From: Oscillospiraceae bacterium | Lineage (GTDB): Bacteria > Bacillota > Clostridia > Saccharofermentanales > Saccharofermentanaceae | Reading direction: 5' to 3' | Length of the DNA: 5,044 nucleotides | Assembly (NCBI GenBank): GCA_902795955.1 | Contig: CADBNJ010000162.1 | Span: forward strand, 1-5,044 | In this document: positions 1 to 4,891 of the stretch, piece after piece | Layout: each line of letters starts with the position of its first letter | Numbering within the stretch: the stretch's first letter is position 1 | Notes under the pieces: model-generated | What the model saw: the letters and a program-made list of their open reading frames with translations, nothing else | What the model was told of the DNA's origin: nothing | The model's database searches: none | Made by a program: the position numbers and the translations under genes

Positions 1-957
1 CACGTCCTCGTCAGCCTGATTGATTATCGTATCGATGGCGATGGACGTCTTACCCGTCTGCCTGTCACCGATTATAAGTTCTCTCTGACCTCTTCCGATA
101 GGCGTCAGAGCGTCTATCGCGGTGATCCCCGTTGCAAGAGGCTTATTGACCGGAGCCCTCTGTACGATAGAAGGAGCGGGGCTCTCCACCGGACGGAGTT
201 CCGTATATCTGATATTGCCGCCGCCGTCTATAGCTCTTCCGAGCGGGTCAACGACACGTCCCAGAAGGCTGTATCCCACGGGAACCGAGAAAGTCTTGGA
301 AGTACGCTTGCACAACATTCCTTCGACTACAGTATCTTCATCAGTAAGTATGATAACGCCTACATTCTTACGCTCAAGGTTCATCGCGATGCCCATTGCG
401 CCTGAATTGAACATGACAAGCTCGTCGAGCATACAGTGCTCAAGGCCCGATACGGTTGCAACGCCGTCACTTACGGAAATGACCGAACCGACCTCGTCAA
501 GAGTTGTAAGCGAATTAAAAGCGGCCTCTACCCTGCTCTTGAACTGTTCATCATCAAGTCCCCACAGTTCAGCACTGTCAAGACTGACGGCAGATGTCTC
601 AGGGAACTGGCTCAGAGCCTCTTTGAGAGCCGCCGTAACCGATTCCTTGAATGATTTGTTGTCCGAATCCTGACTGTCATCGCCGGAAGCAGCGTGGTTC
701 TTGATAAAAGAACCTATCCTCCCAAGCTGCCCTTTGATGGTGTAGTCATAGCGCATCCCGAGGAAATAGATAACGAATCCTCCGATGAGGCTGTGATTCT
801 CAGAGATGCTGAGCCTGTAGTTAGCTATCGCATTCTTCTCGGCGAAAGACTGGGCGATCTGCCTGATCTGCTCCTCGGGAATATCACCTGCGCTCTCGAT
901 GCGCATTACCGGTCCCTTGCTCTTCTTATTATCCTTAGGCGCCGCCGGCTTACTCAT
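1..957 (-). CDS. atpA: F1 ATP synthase alpha subunit with a fused delta-subunit C-terminal domain (partial, runs off the left edge)
   Basis: This is the nucleotide-binding alpha subunit of the F1 head, with 319 codons visible and the C-terminal part outside the window. Residues 1-17 are a basic, low-complexity head. Residues ~18-88 match the delta (OSCP) C-terminal domain: ESAGDIPEEQ, then SLIGGF at 56-61, then DYTIKGQL at 71-78. Residues ~89-128 are an acidic linker followed by a predicted helix. Alpha proper starts near 129 and shows VISVSDGVATVSGLEHCM, MNLERKNVG, VPVGYSLLGRVVDPLG, PIGRGQRELIIGDR and the Walker A motif GDRQTGKT (297-304). The Walker lysine is K303, against K175 in E. coli, which gives an extension of about 128 residues. 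The ATG at 957 overlaps the atpF stop (ATGAGTAA) and has GAGGTG 7 bases upstream. The reading frame is uninterrupted. Identity as alpha is certain. The delta assignment rests on motif alignment by eye. No free-standing atpH is present between atpF and this gene. Confidence 0.93.
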   Translation of the reverse strand, partial: MSKPAAPKDNKKSKGPVMRIESAGDIPEEQIRQIAQSFAEKNAIANYRLSISENHSLIGGFVIYFLGMRYDYTIKGQLGRIGSFIKNHAASGDDSQDSDNKSFKESVTAALKEALSQFPETSAVSLDSAELWGLDDEQFKSRVEAAFNSLTTLDEVGSVISVSDGVATVSGLEHCMLDELVMFNSGAMGIAMNLERKNVGVIILTDEDTVVEGMLCKRTSKTFSVPVGYSLLGRVVDPLGRAIDGGGNIRYTELRPVESPAPSIVQRAPVNKPLATGITAIDALTPIGRGQRELIIGDRQTGKTSIAIDTIINQADEDV

Positions 958-1516
958 CAGTCTTCACCTCGGATCTGATGACCTCACCGGTATATTTCTT
1001 TGCAGACATAATAAGCTCTGCCTTGGGAACAGCATCACCCAATACTCTCTCGGCCACCTGAACAGCCAGATCGGCAATGTCATCCTTGAGCTCATCAACA
1101 GCAGCTCTCTTCATTCTTGCTGCGTCTTCTTCAGCCCTTGCAAGGATCTCGGAAGCGTCTTCCTGAGCCTTCTTAACGATATTGTCTGCCTGTCTCTCGG
1201 CGTTCTCTCTGGCTTCCTCTATGATCCCGGATGCCTTGATCCTCGCCTCTTCCACAGACTTCTTACCGTCATTTACAAGCGTGTCAGCCTCTTCATTCTT
1301 CTTAACGGCTTCATCCAGCTCGCCGTTCAAAGTCTCCTGCCTCTTGCTTATCATCTTGAACAGAGGCTTGAAGATAAAGCACTTGATTACAATATATGCC
1401 ACGATCACATTGATGATTACGCAGAGTGCAGTAACGGCATAGCCGGCCAATTGATCGGCTGAGAATATGCTCGACTCCGTGTCCAATGCGACTTTTACCA
1501 CATCAAAATCAAACAT
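950..1516 (-). CDS. atpF: F0 ATP synthase subunit b
   Basis: Subunit b is the peripheral stalk that connects the membrane sector to the F1 head. The 188-residue protein has a single membrane segment at about residues 24-48, followed by the usual PLFKMISKRQ turn (51-60). A long charged, Ala/Glu/Lys-rich helix at ~60-155 is the typical dimerising stalk helix, and the end reads DLAVQVAERVLG and a polar tail. It is somewhat longer than E. coli b (156 residues), mainly through an N-terminal extension of about 20 residues. Unlike the b-delta fusion of mycobacteria, no delta sequence is attached to its C-terminus. The start ATG at 1516 has AAGGAG about 11 bases upstream, overlapping the atpE stop codon, so atpE and atpF are tightly spaced (15 bases). 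Its stop overlaps the start of the fused atpA. In typical enzymes the b C-terminus binds the delta C-terminal domain; here that partner would be the N-terminal domain of the alpha fusion. Confidence 0.95.
   Translation of the reverse strand: MFDFDVVKVALDTESSIFSADQLAGYAVTALCVIINVIVAYIVIKCFIFKPLFKMISKRQETLNGELDEAVKKNEEADTLVNDGKKSVEEARIKASGIIEEARENAERQADNIVKKAQEDASEILARAEEDAARMKRAAVDELKDDIADLAVQVAERVLGDAVPKAELIMSAKKYTGEVIRSEVKTDE
965..970 (-). promoter_or_regulatory. Ribosome binding site of the fused atpA
   Basis: GAGGTG lies inside the end of atpF, 7 bases upstream of the ATG at 957. It supports initiation at the start of the delta-like domain rather than at a downstream alpha-only start. The 8-base overlap with atpF suggests translational coupling. 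Confidence 0.7.
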
Positions 1517-1531
1517 GAGATCATATGCTCC

Positions 1532-1807
1532 TTAGAATGTGAATATGAGCAGCAGTGCTACAACGAGTGCGTAAATACAAACTGACTCAATGAATACGAT
1601 CGCCGTAAGGAGCAGCGCCTGTATCTTGCCGAAGATCTCCGGCTGTCTTGCACCTGCATCAACGGCCTTACCTGCCGCGATACCCATGCCGAGACCTGCA
1701 CCGCAGGAACCGATACCGATCGCAAGTCCTGCAGCAAGGGCAGCAAGCCCCTTTGACTCGATCGCTGCGGCGAGCATCATCATTGCACTTCCAAGTAAAT
1801 AGTTCAT
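1532..1807 (-). CDS. atpE: F0 ATP synthase subunit c (ring proteolipid)
   Basis: Subunit c forms the rotating ring that carries ions across the membrane. The 91-residue protein is two hydrophobic helices (about 20-48 and 62-90) joined by the polar loop RQPE (54-57). Helix 1 has the glycine-rich packing pattern GLAIGIGSCGAGLGMGIAAG. The ion-carrying carboxylate is E74, followed by S75. The position matching the sodium-ligand glutamine of Ilyobacter tartaricus (Gln32) is M41, so the full sodium signature is absent; proton use is more likely but not proven. The N-terminus is about ten residues longer than in short c subunits. The start ATG at 1807 has GGGAGGT 5 bases upstream, the strongest ribosome binding site of the ATP synthase genes here, fitting the high copy number of c. 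It lies 16 bases after atpB. Confidence 0.97.
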   Translation of the reverse strand: MNYLLGSAMMMLAAAIESKGLAALAAGLAIGIGSCGAGLGMGIAAGKAVDAGARQPEIFGKIQALLLTAIVFIESVCIYALVVALLLIFTF

Positions 1808-1823
1808 CTTATACCTCCCGGTT

Positions 1824-2678
1824 TTAAGCAGCTACTGCTGATTCGTCTATAACTTTCTTCTCTTCCTCTACCTTGCCTGATTCCTTCTCCTGAAGCTCGT
1901 GACCGACCTCGACGATCTCACCTATGTAGGACATCGTCAGATAAGAGAAGATTATCGCCTGCAGTATTCCGTCCGCGAGATCGAACCACAGTCCGAAGAG
2001 ACCTGGCAGGACAACGGGAACGATTATATAAAGGAATTCCATAAATACAAAAGCACCGAAGACGTTACCGAATAAACGGAGCGACAACGATACGGGCTTG
2101 ATCACAAAGTCAAGGATCTTGAACGGCAGAAGGTACTTCTTGGGAGTCGTCAGAGATGCCCAGAACCCCTTGAAGCCGACAAACCTTATGGAAACGCCGA
2201 TTACATAAATGATCGCGAACACTGCCATAGCGACAGGGAAAGCGATATTCTTAGCCGGCGGTGATATCTTAAATACAGATATGACATTACATCCTGCGAT
2301 GATGATGCCGAATGTACCGATCATGGGGGCAACGCGCTCTGCCTCCTTGCGGTTCATGCCGAAACCCATGCTCGTATTAACTATAAGGTCCGTAAGCATC
2401 CACATGACGGTCTGCTTCTTGTTGGGTCTCAATGTCTGCCTTCCCGTCATCACCTTGAAAAGGATGATAGCCAGTATCGTGGCGATCCACATAACGATGA
2501 TCGCATCGGTTATAACAACTTCAAGACTTCCGATCTGGAAATACTTCTTCCACTGAAGTATTCCTTCATTTATGGTGGCTCCTATGTCGCCGATCTTGAT
2601 CTCCTCGATCAATTTCTCGACGAAGGCGTCCCAGAACCTTCCAAACCACGAATCAGCTGCCATCAAAGCAAGAATCAT
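1824..2678 (-). CDS. atpB: F0 ATP synthase subunit a
   Basis: Subunit a is the membrane stator that provides the ion half-channels next to the c ring. Several hydrophobic segments are visible. Diagnostic motifs, numbered from the upstream TTG, are ISPPAKNIAFP (143-153), KPVSLSLRLFGN (199-210) with the essential arginine R206 (E. coli R210), and DGILQAIIFSYLTMSYIGE (241-259) with Q245 at the conserved glutamine position. The C-terminal tail after HELQEK is highly charged and longer than usual. The frame is open from a TTG at 2693, giving 289 residues. The ATG at 2678 (284 residues) is preferred because GGAG at 2691-2688 sits 9 bases upstream of it and would overlap the TTG start. This is the first ATP synthase gene of the operon; the small atpI gene that often precedes it in Firmicutes is absent. 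Confidence 0.95.
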   Translation of the reverse strand: MILALMAADSWFGRFWDAFVEKLIEEIKIGDIGATINEGILQWKKYFQIGSLEVVITDAIIVMWIATILAIILFKVMTGRQTLRPNKKQTVMWMLTDLIVNTSMGFGMNRKEAERVAPMIGTFGIIIAGCNVISVFKISPPAKNIAFPVAMAVFAIIYVIGVSIRFVGFKGFWASLTTPKKYLLPFKILDFVIKPVSLSLRLFGNVFGAFVFMEFLYIIVPVVLPGLFGLWFDLADGILQAIIFSYLTMSYIGEIVEVGHELQEKESGKVEEEKKVIDESAVAA

Positions 2679-2687
2679 CTGATCAAA

Positions 2688-2691
2688 CTCC
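2688..2691 (-). promoter_or_regulatory. Ribosome binding site that decides the atpB start
   Basis: GGAG lies 9 bases before the ATG at 2678 and overlaps the TTG at 2693. It therefore favours the ATG over the TTG. It directly follows the 3' arm of a short AT-rich hairpin (2692-2715), so its accessibility could depend on folding. Confidence 0.6.
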
Positions 2692-2715
2692 AATACTTAT
2701 TTATTCCCAAGTATT
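2692..2715 (-). repeat. Second leader hairpin next to the atpB ribosome binding site
   Basis: AATACTT pairs with AAGTATT across a 10-base loop on the minus strand. It uses the same GAATAC segment as the hairpin at 2711-2741, so the two structures exclude each other. The 3' arm abuts GGAG at 2691. The stem is AU-rich and probably weak. Confidence 0.4.
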
Positions 2716-2741
2716 CTACTCCTATTTCGGGAGTTGAATAC
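2711..2741 (-). repeat. Inverted repeat / RNA hairpin in the atpB leader
   Basis: On the transcribed (minus) strand, GTATTC pairs with GAATAC and ACTCC pairs with GGAGT. One A-A mismatch lies between the two stems and the loop is CGAAATA. This gives 11 paired positions. No U-run follows, so it does not look like an intrinsic terminator. It may be an operator or an RNA regulatory hairpin for the ATP synthase genes. Confidence 0.55.
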
Positions 2742-2764
2742 ATACAAATTCACCAAATTGTCTA
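2735..2764 (-). promoter_or_regulatory. Possible weak promoter for the atp genes
   Basis: TAGACA (2764-2759) and TATTCA (2740-2735) are separated by 18 bases and resemble weak -35 and -10 boxes. The -10 candidate overlaps the 5' arm of the inverted repeat at 2711-2741, which could then act as an operator. The matches are poor, and read-through from proA-rpiB is an equally good explanation for transcription. Confidence 0.25.
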
Positions 2765-2779
2765 ATAAAGCCCTTTATT
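2764..2779. repeat. 16-base perfect palindrome at the rpiB 3' end
   Basis: AATAAAG and CTTTATT flank a two-base centre and include the rpiB stop codon. As RNA it would be a weak AU-rich hairpin. No U-run follows on the minus strand, so it is unlikely to stop transcription into atpB. Confidence 0.35.
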
Positions 2780-3227
2780 TGAAATTTTTGTCCTCAAGAG
2801 CCTTTATATCATTGACTCTGGCGGCATGCCGGTCTCCCGCGAACCCTTCTTCGAAGAACACATCGACCATGGCGAGAGCCACTGCCTGCCCCACTACACG
2901 GGCTCCGAAGGCAAGAATGTTGGCATCATTGTGCTGTCTGCTCATCCTGGCCATGTATTCATTTGTGCAGAGACCGCATCTGACGCCTTTGTACTTGTTG
3001 ACAACAACGGATATACCGATACCGGTGCCGCAGATGGCTATGCCCCTGTCTGCCCGGCCTGATGTAACATCTTCGGCAACCTTGATGCCCGCATCAACAT
3101 AGTTGTAGGGCACGTCAGGAGCTTCAGCTCCGCCTTCAAGAACCTCGTGACCGAGCTTCTTTACATGTTCGACTACCTTCTGTCTCAGATCATATCCGGC
3201 ATGATCCGAAGCTATTGATACTATCAT
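2775..3227 (-). CDS. rpiB: Ribose-5-phosphate isomerase B
   Basis: RpiB interconverts ribose 5-phosphate and ribulose 5-phosphate in the non-oxidative pentose phosphate pathway, in the cytoplasm. The 150-residue length is normal for the RpiB/LacAB family. The active-site pattern of E. coli RpiB is complete: SDHAG with D8 and H9, the catalytic cysteine C66 in CGTGIG, H99 in RQHN, and R133 and R137 in GDRHAAR. H99 and the pair R133/R137 favour true RpiB over the galactose-6-phosphate isomerase subunits LacA and LacB. Its ATG overlaps the proA stop by four bases (ATGA), with GGAG 9 bases upstream inside proA, so the two genes are translationally coupled. In Bacillus subtilis the rpiB homologue ywlF also lies upstream of the atp operon, separated by ywlG, glyA, upp and atpI; here those genes are missing and rpiB is directly adjacent to atpB. 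Confidence 0.95.
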   Translation of the reverse strand: MIVSIASDHAGYDLRQKVVEHVKKLGHEVLEGGAEAPDVPYNYVDAGIKVAEDVTSGRADRGIAICGTGIGISVVVNKYKGVRCGLCTNEYMARMSRQHNDANILAFGARVVGQAVALAMVDVFFEEGFAGDRHAARVNDIKALEDKNFK

Positions 3228-4489
3228 TCCGTAATACTCCTTGAGATATGCTTGAACTGCTTCTTTCCCTGTGCATAATCGGCAACGATATCACCGTGAC
3301 CGATCAGCCTGTACTTGTAGGACAGGAGTCCCTCAAGTCCCACGGGACCTCTTGCATGGATCTTTGACGTAGAGATGCCGACTTCAGCACCGAAGCCGTA
3401 CCTGAACCCGTCGGCAAATCTCGTTGAACAGTTCACCATTACGCTGGCGGAATCTACGGACTGCATAAACTTCTCTGCAAGTTCCTTATTCTCCGTGATT
3501 ATAGCATCCGTATGACCGGAACCGTATGTATTGATGTGGTCGATTGCCTCGTCGATCCCGTCAACGATCTTAACGGACACCTTGTAATCGAGATATTCAT
3601 GATGCCAGTTCTCAACCCTCTCACAATTGAACCTGTCAGCCATGTAATCATCACCGTAGATCTTGACGTTAGCCTTGGCAAGTTCTATGACAAGCTGCTG
3701 GAGCAGTGTGCTCTCGAGCGCCTTATCAACTATTATCGTCTCCGTGCAATTGCAGACAGAGACATACTGGGTCTTGGCATCGAGCGCAACCTTAAGGGCG
3801 AGCTTAGGATCGCAGAACTCATTGATGTATGTATGGCAGACGCCGTCGGCATGGCCCAGTACGGGGATCGACGTGTGCTGCATTATGTACTGAACGAATT
3901 CGTTGCTCCCTCTGGGGATGATAAGGTCAATATAAGAATTAAGGCCGAGCATCTCATTGACGTCCTCTCTTGTCGTCATGAGATACAGCCATCCTTCGGG
4001 AAGACCCGCCTTAACACCGGCGTCATAGATCACTTCAGCAAGCGCCTTATTTGTATTAAGCGCCTCTGAACCGCCTTTGAGAAGAACAGCATTGCCGCTC
4101 TTGAGGCAGAGAGATGCGATCTGGACGAGTGCGTCGGGACGGGATTCAAATATTACTCCGATAACGCCGATAGGGCATGTCACGCGGTAAAGCTCGAGTC
4201 CGTCATCGAGTGTCGTGTGAAGATTTGTCCTCCCTACAGGCTCGGGAAGCTTAACAAGGGACTTAATCCCCTCCGTAACGTCTTTGAGCTTGTCATCGCC
4301 GAACTTAAGTCTCTTGCGGAGTGTATCGGGACAATCGTTCTTAAGATCCTCTTCATTAGCTGCAAAAATCTTTGCACTCTCCTTCTTGAGAGCCTTCGCT
4401 ATAGCCTCAAGCGCTTTGTTCTTGATATCGGAATCAAGCGTTGCCATCTTGTGTGAAGCTGACTTAGCCAGCCTTGCTTCATCTGTCAT
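3224..4489 (-). CDS. proA: Gamma-glutamyl phosphate reductase (glutamate-5-semialdehyde dehydrogenase)
   Basis: ProA reduces gamma-glutamyl phosphate to glutamate 5-semialdehyde with NADPH, the second step of proline synthesis. The 421-residue length is typical. Visible family motifs are GVIGVIFESRPDA (108-120), SGNAVLLKGGSEA (131-143), DLIIPRGSNEFVQ (188-200), VLGHADGVCH (210-219), the catalytic cysteine C246 in YVSVCNCTET, and the C-terminal signature RYGFGAEVGISTSKIHARGPVGLEGL (363-388, from R363 to L388). C248 is an extra nearby cysteine. The start ATG at 4489 has GGAGGG 5 bases upstream. proB (glutamate 5-kinase), the usual partner, is not adjacent on either side; the gene is followed by rpiB with a four-base overlap. 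A TATAAT box about 30 bases upstream suggests transcription starts just before this gene. Confidence 0.96.
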   Translation of the reverse strand: MTDEARLAKSASHKMATLDSDIKNKALEAIAKALKKESAKIFAANEEDLKNDCPDTLRKRLKFGDDKLKDVTEGIKSLVKLPEPVGRTNLHTTLDDGLELYRVTCPIGVIGVIFESRPDALVQIASLCLKSGNAVLLKGGSEALNTNKALAEVIYDAGVKAGLPEGWLYLMTTREDVNEMLGLNSYIDLIIPRGSNEFVQYIMQHTSIPVLGHADGVCHTYINEFCDPKLALKVALDAKTQYVSVCNCTETIIVDKALESTLLQQLVIELAKANVKIYGDDYMADRFNCERVENWHHEYLDYKVSVKIVDGIDEAIDHINTYGSGHTDAIITENKELAEKFMQSVDSASVMVNCSTRFADGFRYGFGAEVGISTSKIHARGPVGLEGLLSYKYRLIGHGDIVADYAQGKKQFKHISRSITE

Positions 4490-4518
4490 ATGAACCCTCC
4501 AAAACTTTAATACACAAG

Positions 4519-4547
4519 ATTATATAGCAAAATGCGGATTTGGAGTA
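4519..4547 (-). promoter_or_regulatory. Likely proA promoter
   Basis: A perfect TATAAT lies at 4524-4519, preceded by TGCTA, which resembles an extended -10. The -35 position with 17-base spacing reads TACTCC, a poor match, so an activator or the extended -10 may compensate. It would give a leader of about 20-25 bases before the proA ATG. Confidence 0.5.
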
Positions 4548-4556
4548 GTTTTCTAC
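4545..4556. repeat. Short inverted repeat over the proA -35 region
   Basis: GTAG and CTAC flank a 4-base centre. It overlaps the proA -35 position, where an operator would be expected. It is short and could be chance. Confidence 0.3.
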
Positions 4557-4561
4557 AAAAT

Positions 4562-4579
4562 TGTTCAAAATGTTCAAAA
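4562..4579. repeat. Tandem direct repeat of TGTTCAAAA upstream of proA
   Basis: Two exact, adjacent copies of TGTTCAAAA (read as TTTTGAACA on the proA strand) lie about 55-65 bases before the predicted proA transcription start, the usual place for an activator site. The bound protein cannot be inferred. Confidence 0.5.
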
Positions 4580-4634
4580 CTCTGTAGATAACTTAAAAAC
4601 AGCATTTCGGTTTTTGATATGCCGCCAAAGCCCC

Positions 4635-4656
4635 ATTCTTTGAGGCTCAAAAGAAT
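4635..4656. repeat. Imperfect hairpin in the proA upstream region
   Basis: ATTCTTTGA pairs with TCA-A-AAGAAT, with one bulged A and a GGC loop. There is no T-run on either side, so it is not a standard terminator. Its function is unknown. Confidence 0.35.
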
Positions 4657-4705
4657 CGACACCAGGATTGTGACAAACAGTTTACAGGAATGTTGCATTT
4701 GAATG

Positions 4706-4758
4706 AACTCCCGTATTTGTTTGCTTTGTGGGGATTATCAAACAAATGTTAACTCCCG
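4706..4758. repeat. Inverted repeat framed by 8-base direct repeats
   Basis: The 9-base arms ATTTGTTTG (4715-4723) and CAAACAAAT (4739-4747) are perfect inverted copies separated by 15 bases. Identical octamers AACTCCCG lie just outside, at 4706-4713 and 4751-4758. The arrangement resembles either a two-site operator in the divergent intergenic region or a very small insertion with an 8-base target duplication. The first reading is more economical. Confidence 0.5.
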
Positions 4759-4800
4759 ACTGTCCGTCACCCGCGTACAATCAAAATGCAAAAATTCCTA

Positions 4801-4831
4801 TTGACATAATACTATCAGGCATTTTTATCTT
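4801..4831 (+). promoter_or_regulatory. Possible upstream promoter for the plus-strand gene
   Basis: A perfect TTGACA lies at 4801-4806. The candidate -10 sequences are weak: TTTATC at 17-base spacing or TATCTT at 19-base spacing. Confidence 0.35.
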
Positions 4832-4834
4832 AAC

Positions 4835-4863
4835 TCGACTTAATCAGCGATTTTTTGTAAAAT
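4835..4863 (+). promoter_or_regulatory. Likely promoter for the plus-strand methyltransferase gene
   Basis: TCGACT (4835-4840, 4 of 6 matches to TTGACA) and TAAAAT (4858-4863, 5 of 6 matches to TATAAT) have ideal 17-base spacing. A T-run lies just upstream of the -10. Initiation near 4870 would leave a leader of about 20 bases. Confidence 0.5.
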
Positions 4864-4891
4864 AACCGGGTATGAAAGGCGGTATTTATCA

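Larger units (their letters stand above)
4490..4891. other. Divergent intergenic region, about 400 bases
   Basis: This AT-rich stretch separates the proA and methyltransferase start codons. From left to right it holds the proA leader and promoter, a short inverted repeat, a tandem nonamer, an imperfect hairpin, the framed inverted repeat at 4706-4758, and one or two promoters for the plus-strand gene. I see no tRNA, known riboswitch or convincing terminator in it. Confidence 0.7.

Noticed and set aside
122..673. Plus-strand open frame of 183 codons.
   Set aside because: It lies antisense to the well-matched alpha subunit and has the Ser/Thr/Pro-rich composition typical of a shadow frame.
1..957. 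The atpA extension as a misassembly or pseudogene of a truncated atpH.
   Set aside because: The frame is continuous with no stop or frameshift, it has a good ribosome binding site and the typical operon overlap with atpF, and delta core motifs are intact.
899..1462. Plus-strand open frame of 187 codons over atpF.
   Set aside because: It is antisense to the stalk-helix region of subunit b; its leucine-rich product results from complementing Glu/Lys/Ala codons.
2693..2693. TTG at 2693 as the atpB start, five codons upstream of the ATG.
   Set aside because: The only good ribosome binding site (GGAG, 2691-2688) overlaps the TTG and is correctly spaced for the ATG at 2678.
2764..2779. Palindrome after rpiB as a transcription terminator.
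   Set aside because: The stem is AU-rich and no U-run follows on the minus strand, so it should not terminate efficiently.
4583..4591. TTATCTACA on the minus strand, one mismatch from a DnaA box.
   Set aside because: It is a single degenerate copy in AT-rich DNA with no cluster and no replication genes nearby.
4507..4698. A 63-codon minus-strand frame upstream of proA, with a GGGAG 9 bases before its ATG and a short hydrophobic segment.
   Set aside because: It contains the proA -10 box and the repeats, its codon use (CTA, AGA, TTA) is unlike the neighbouring genes, and the GGGAG is part of the repeated octamer. I recognise no family.
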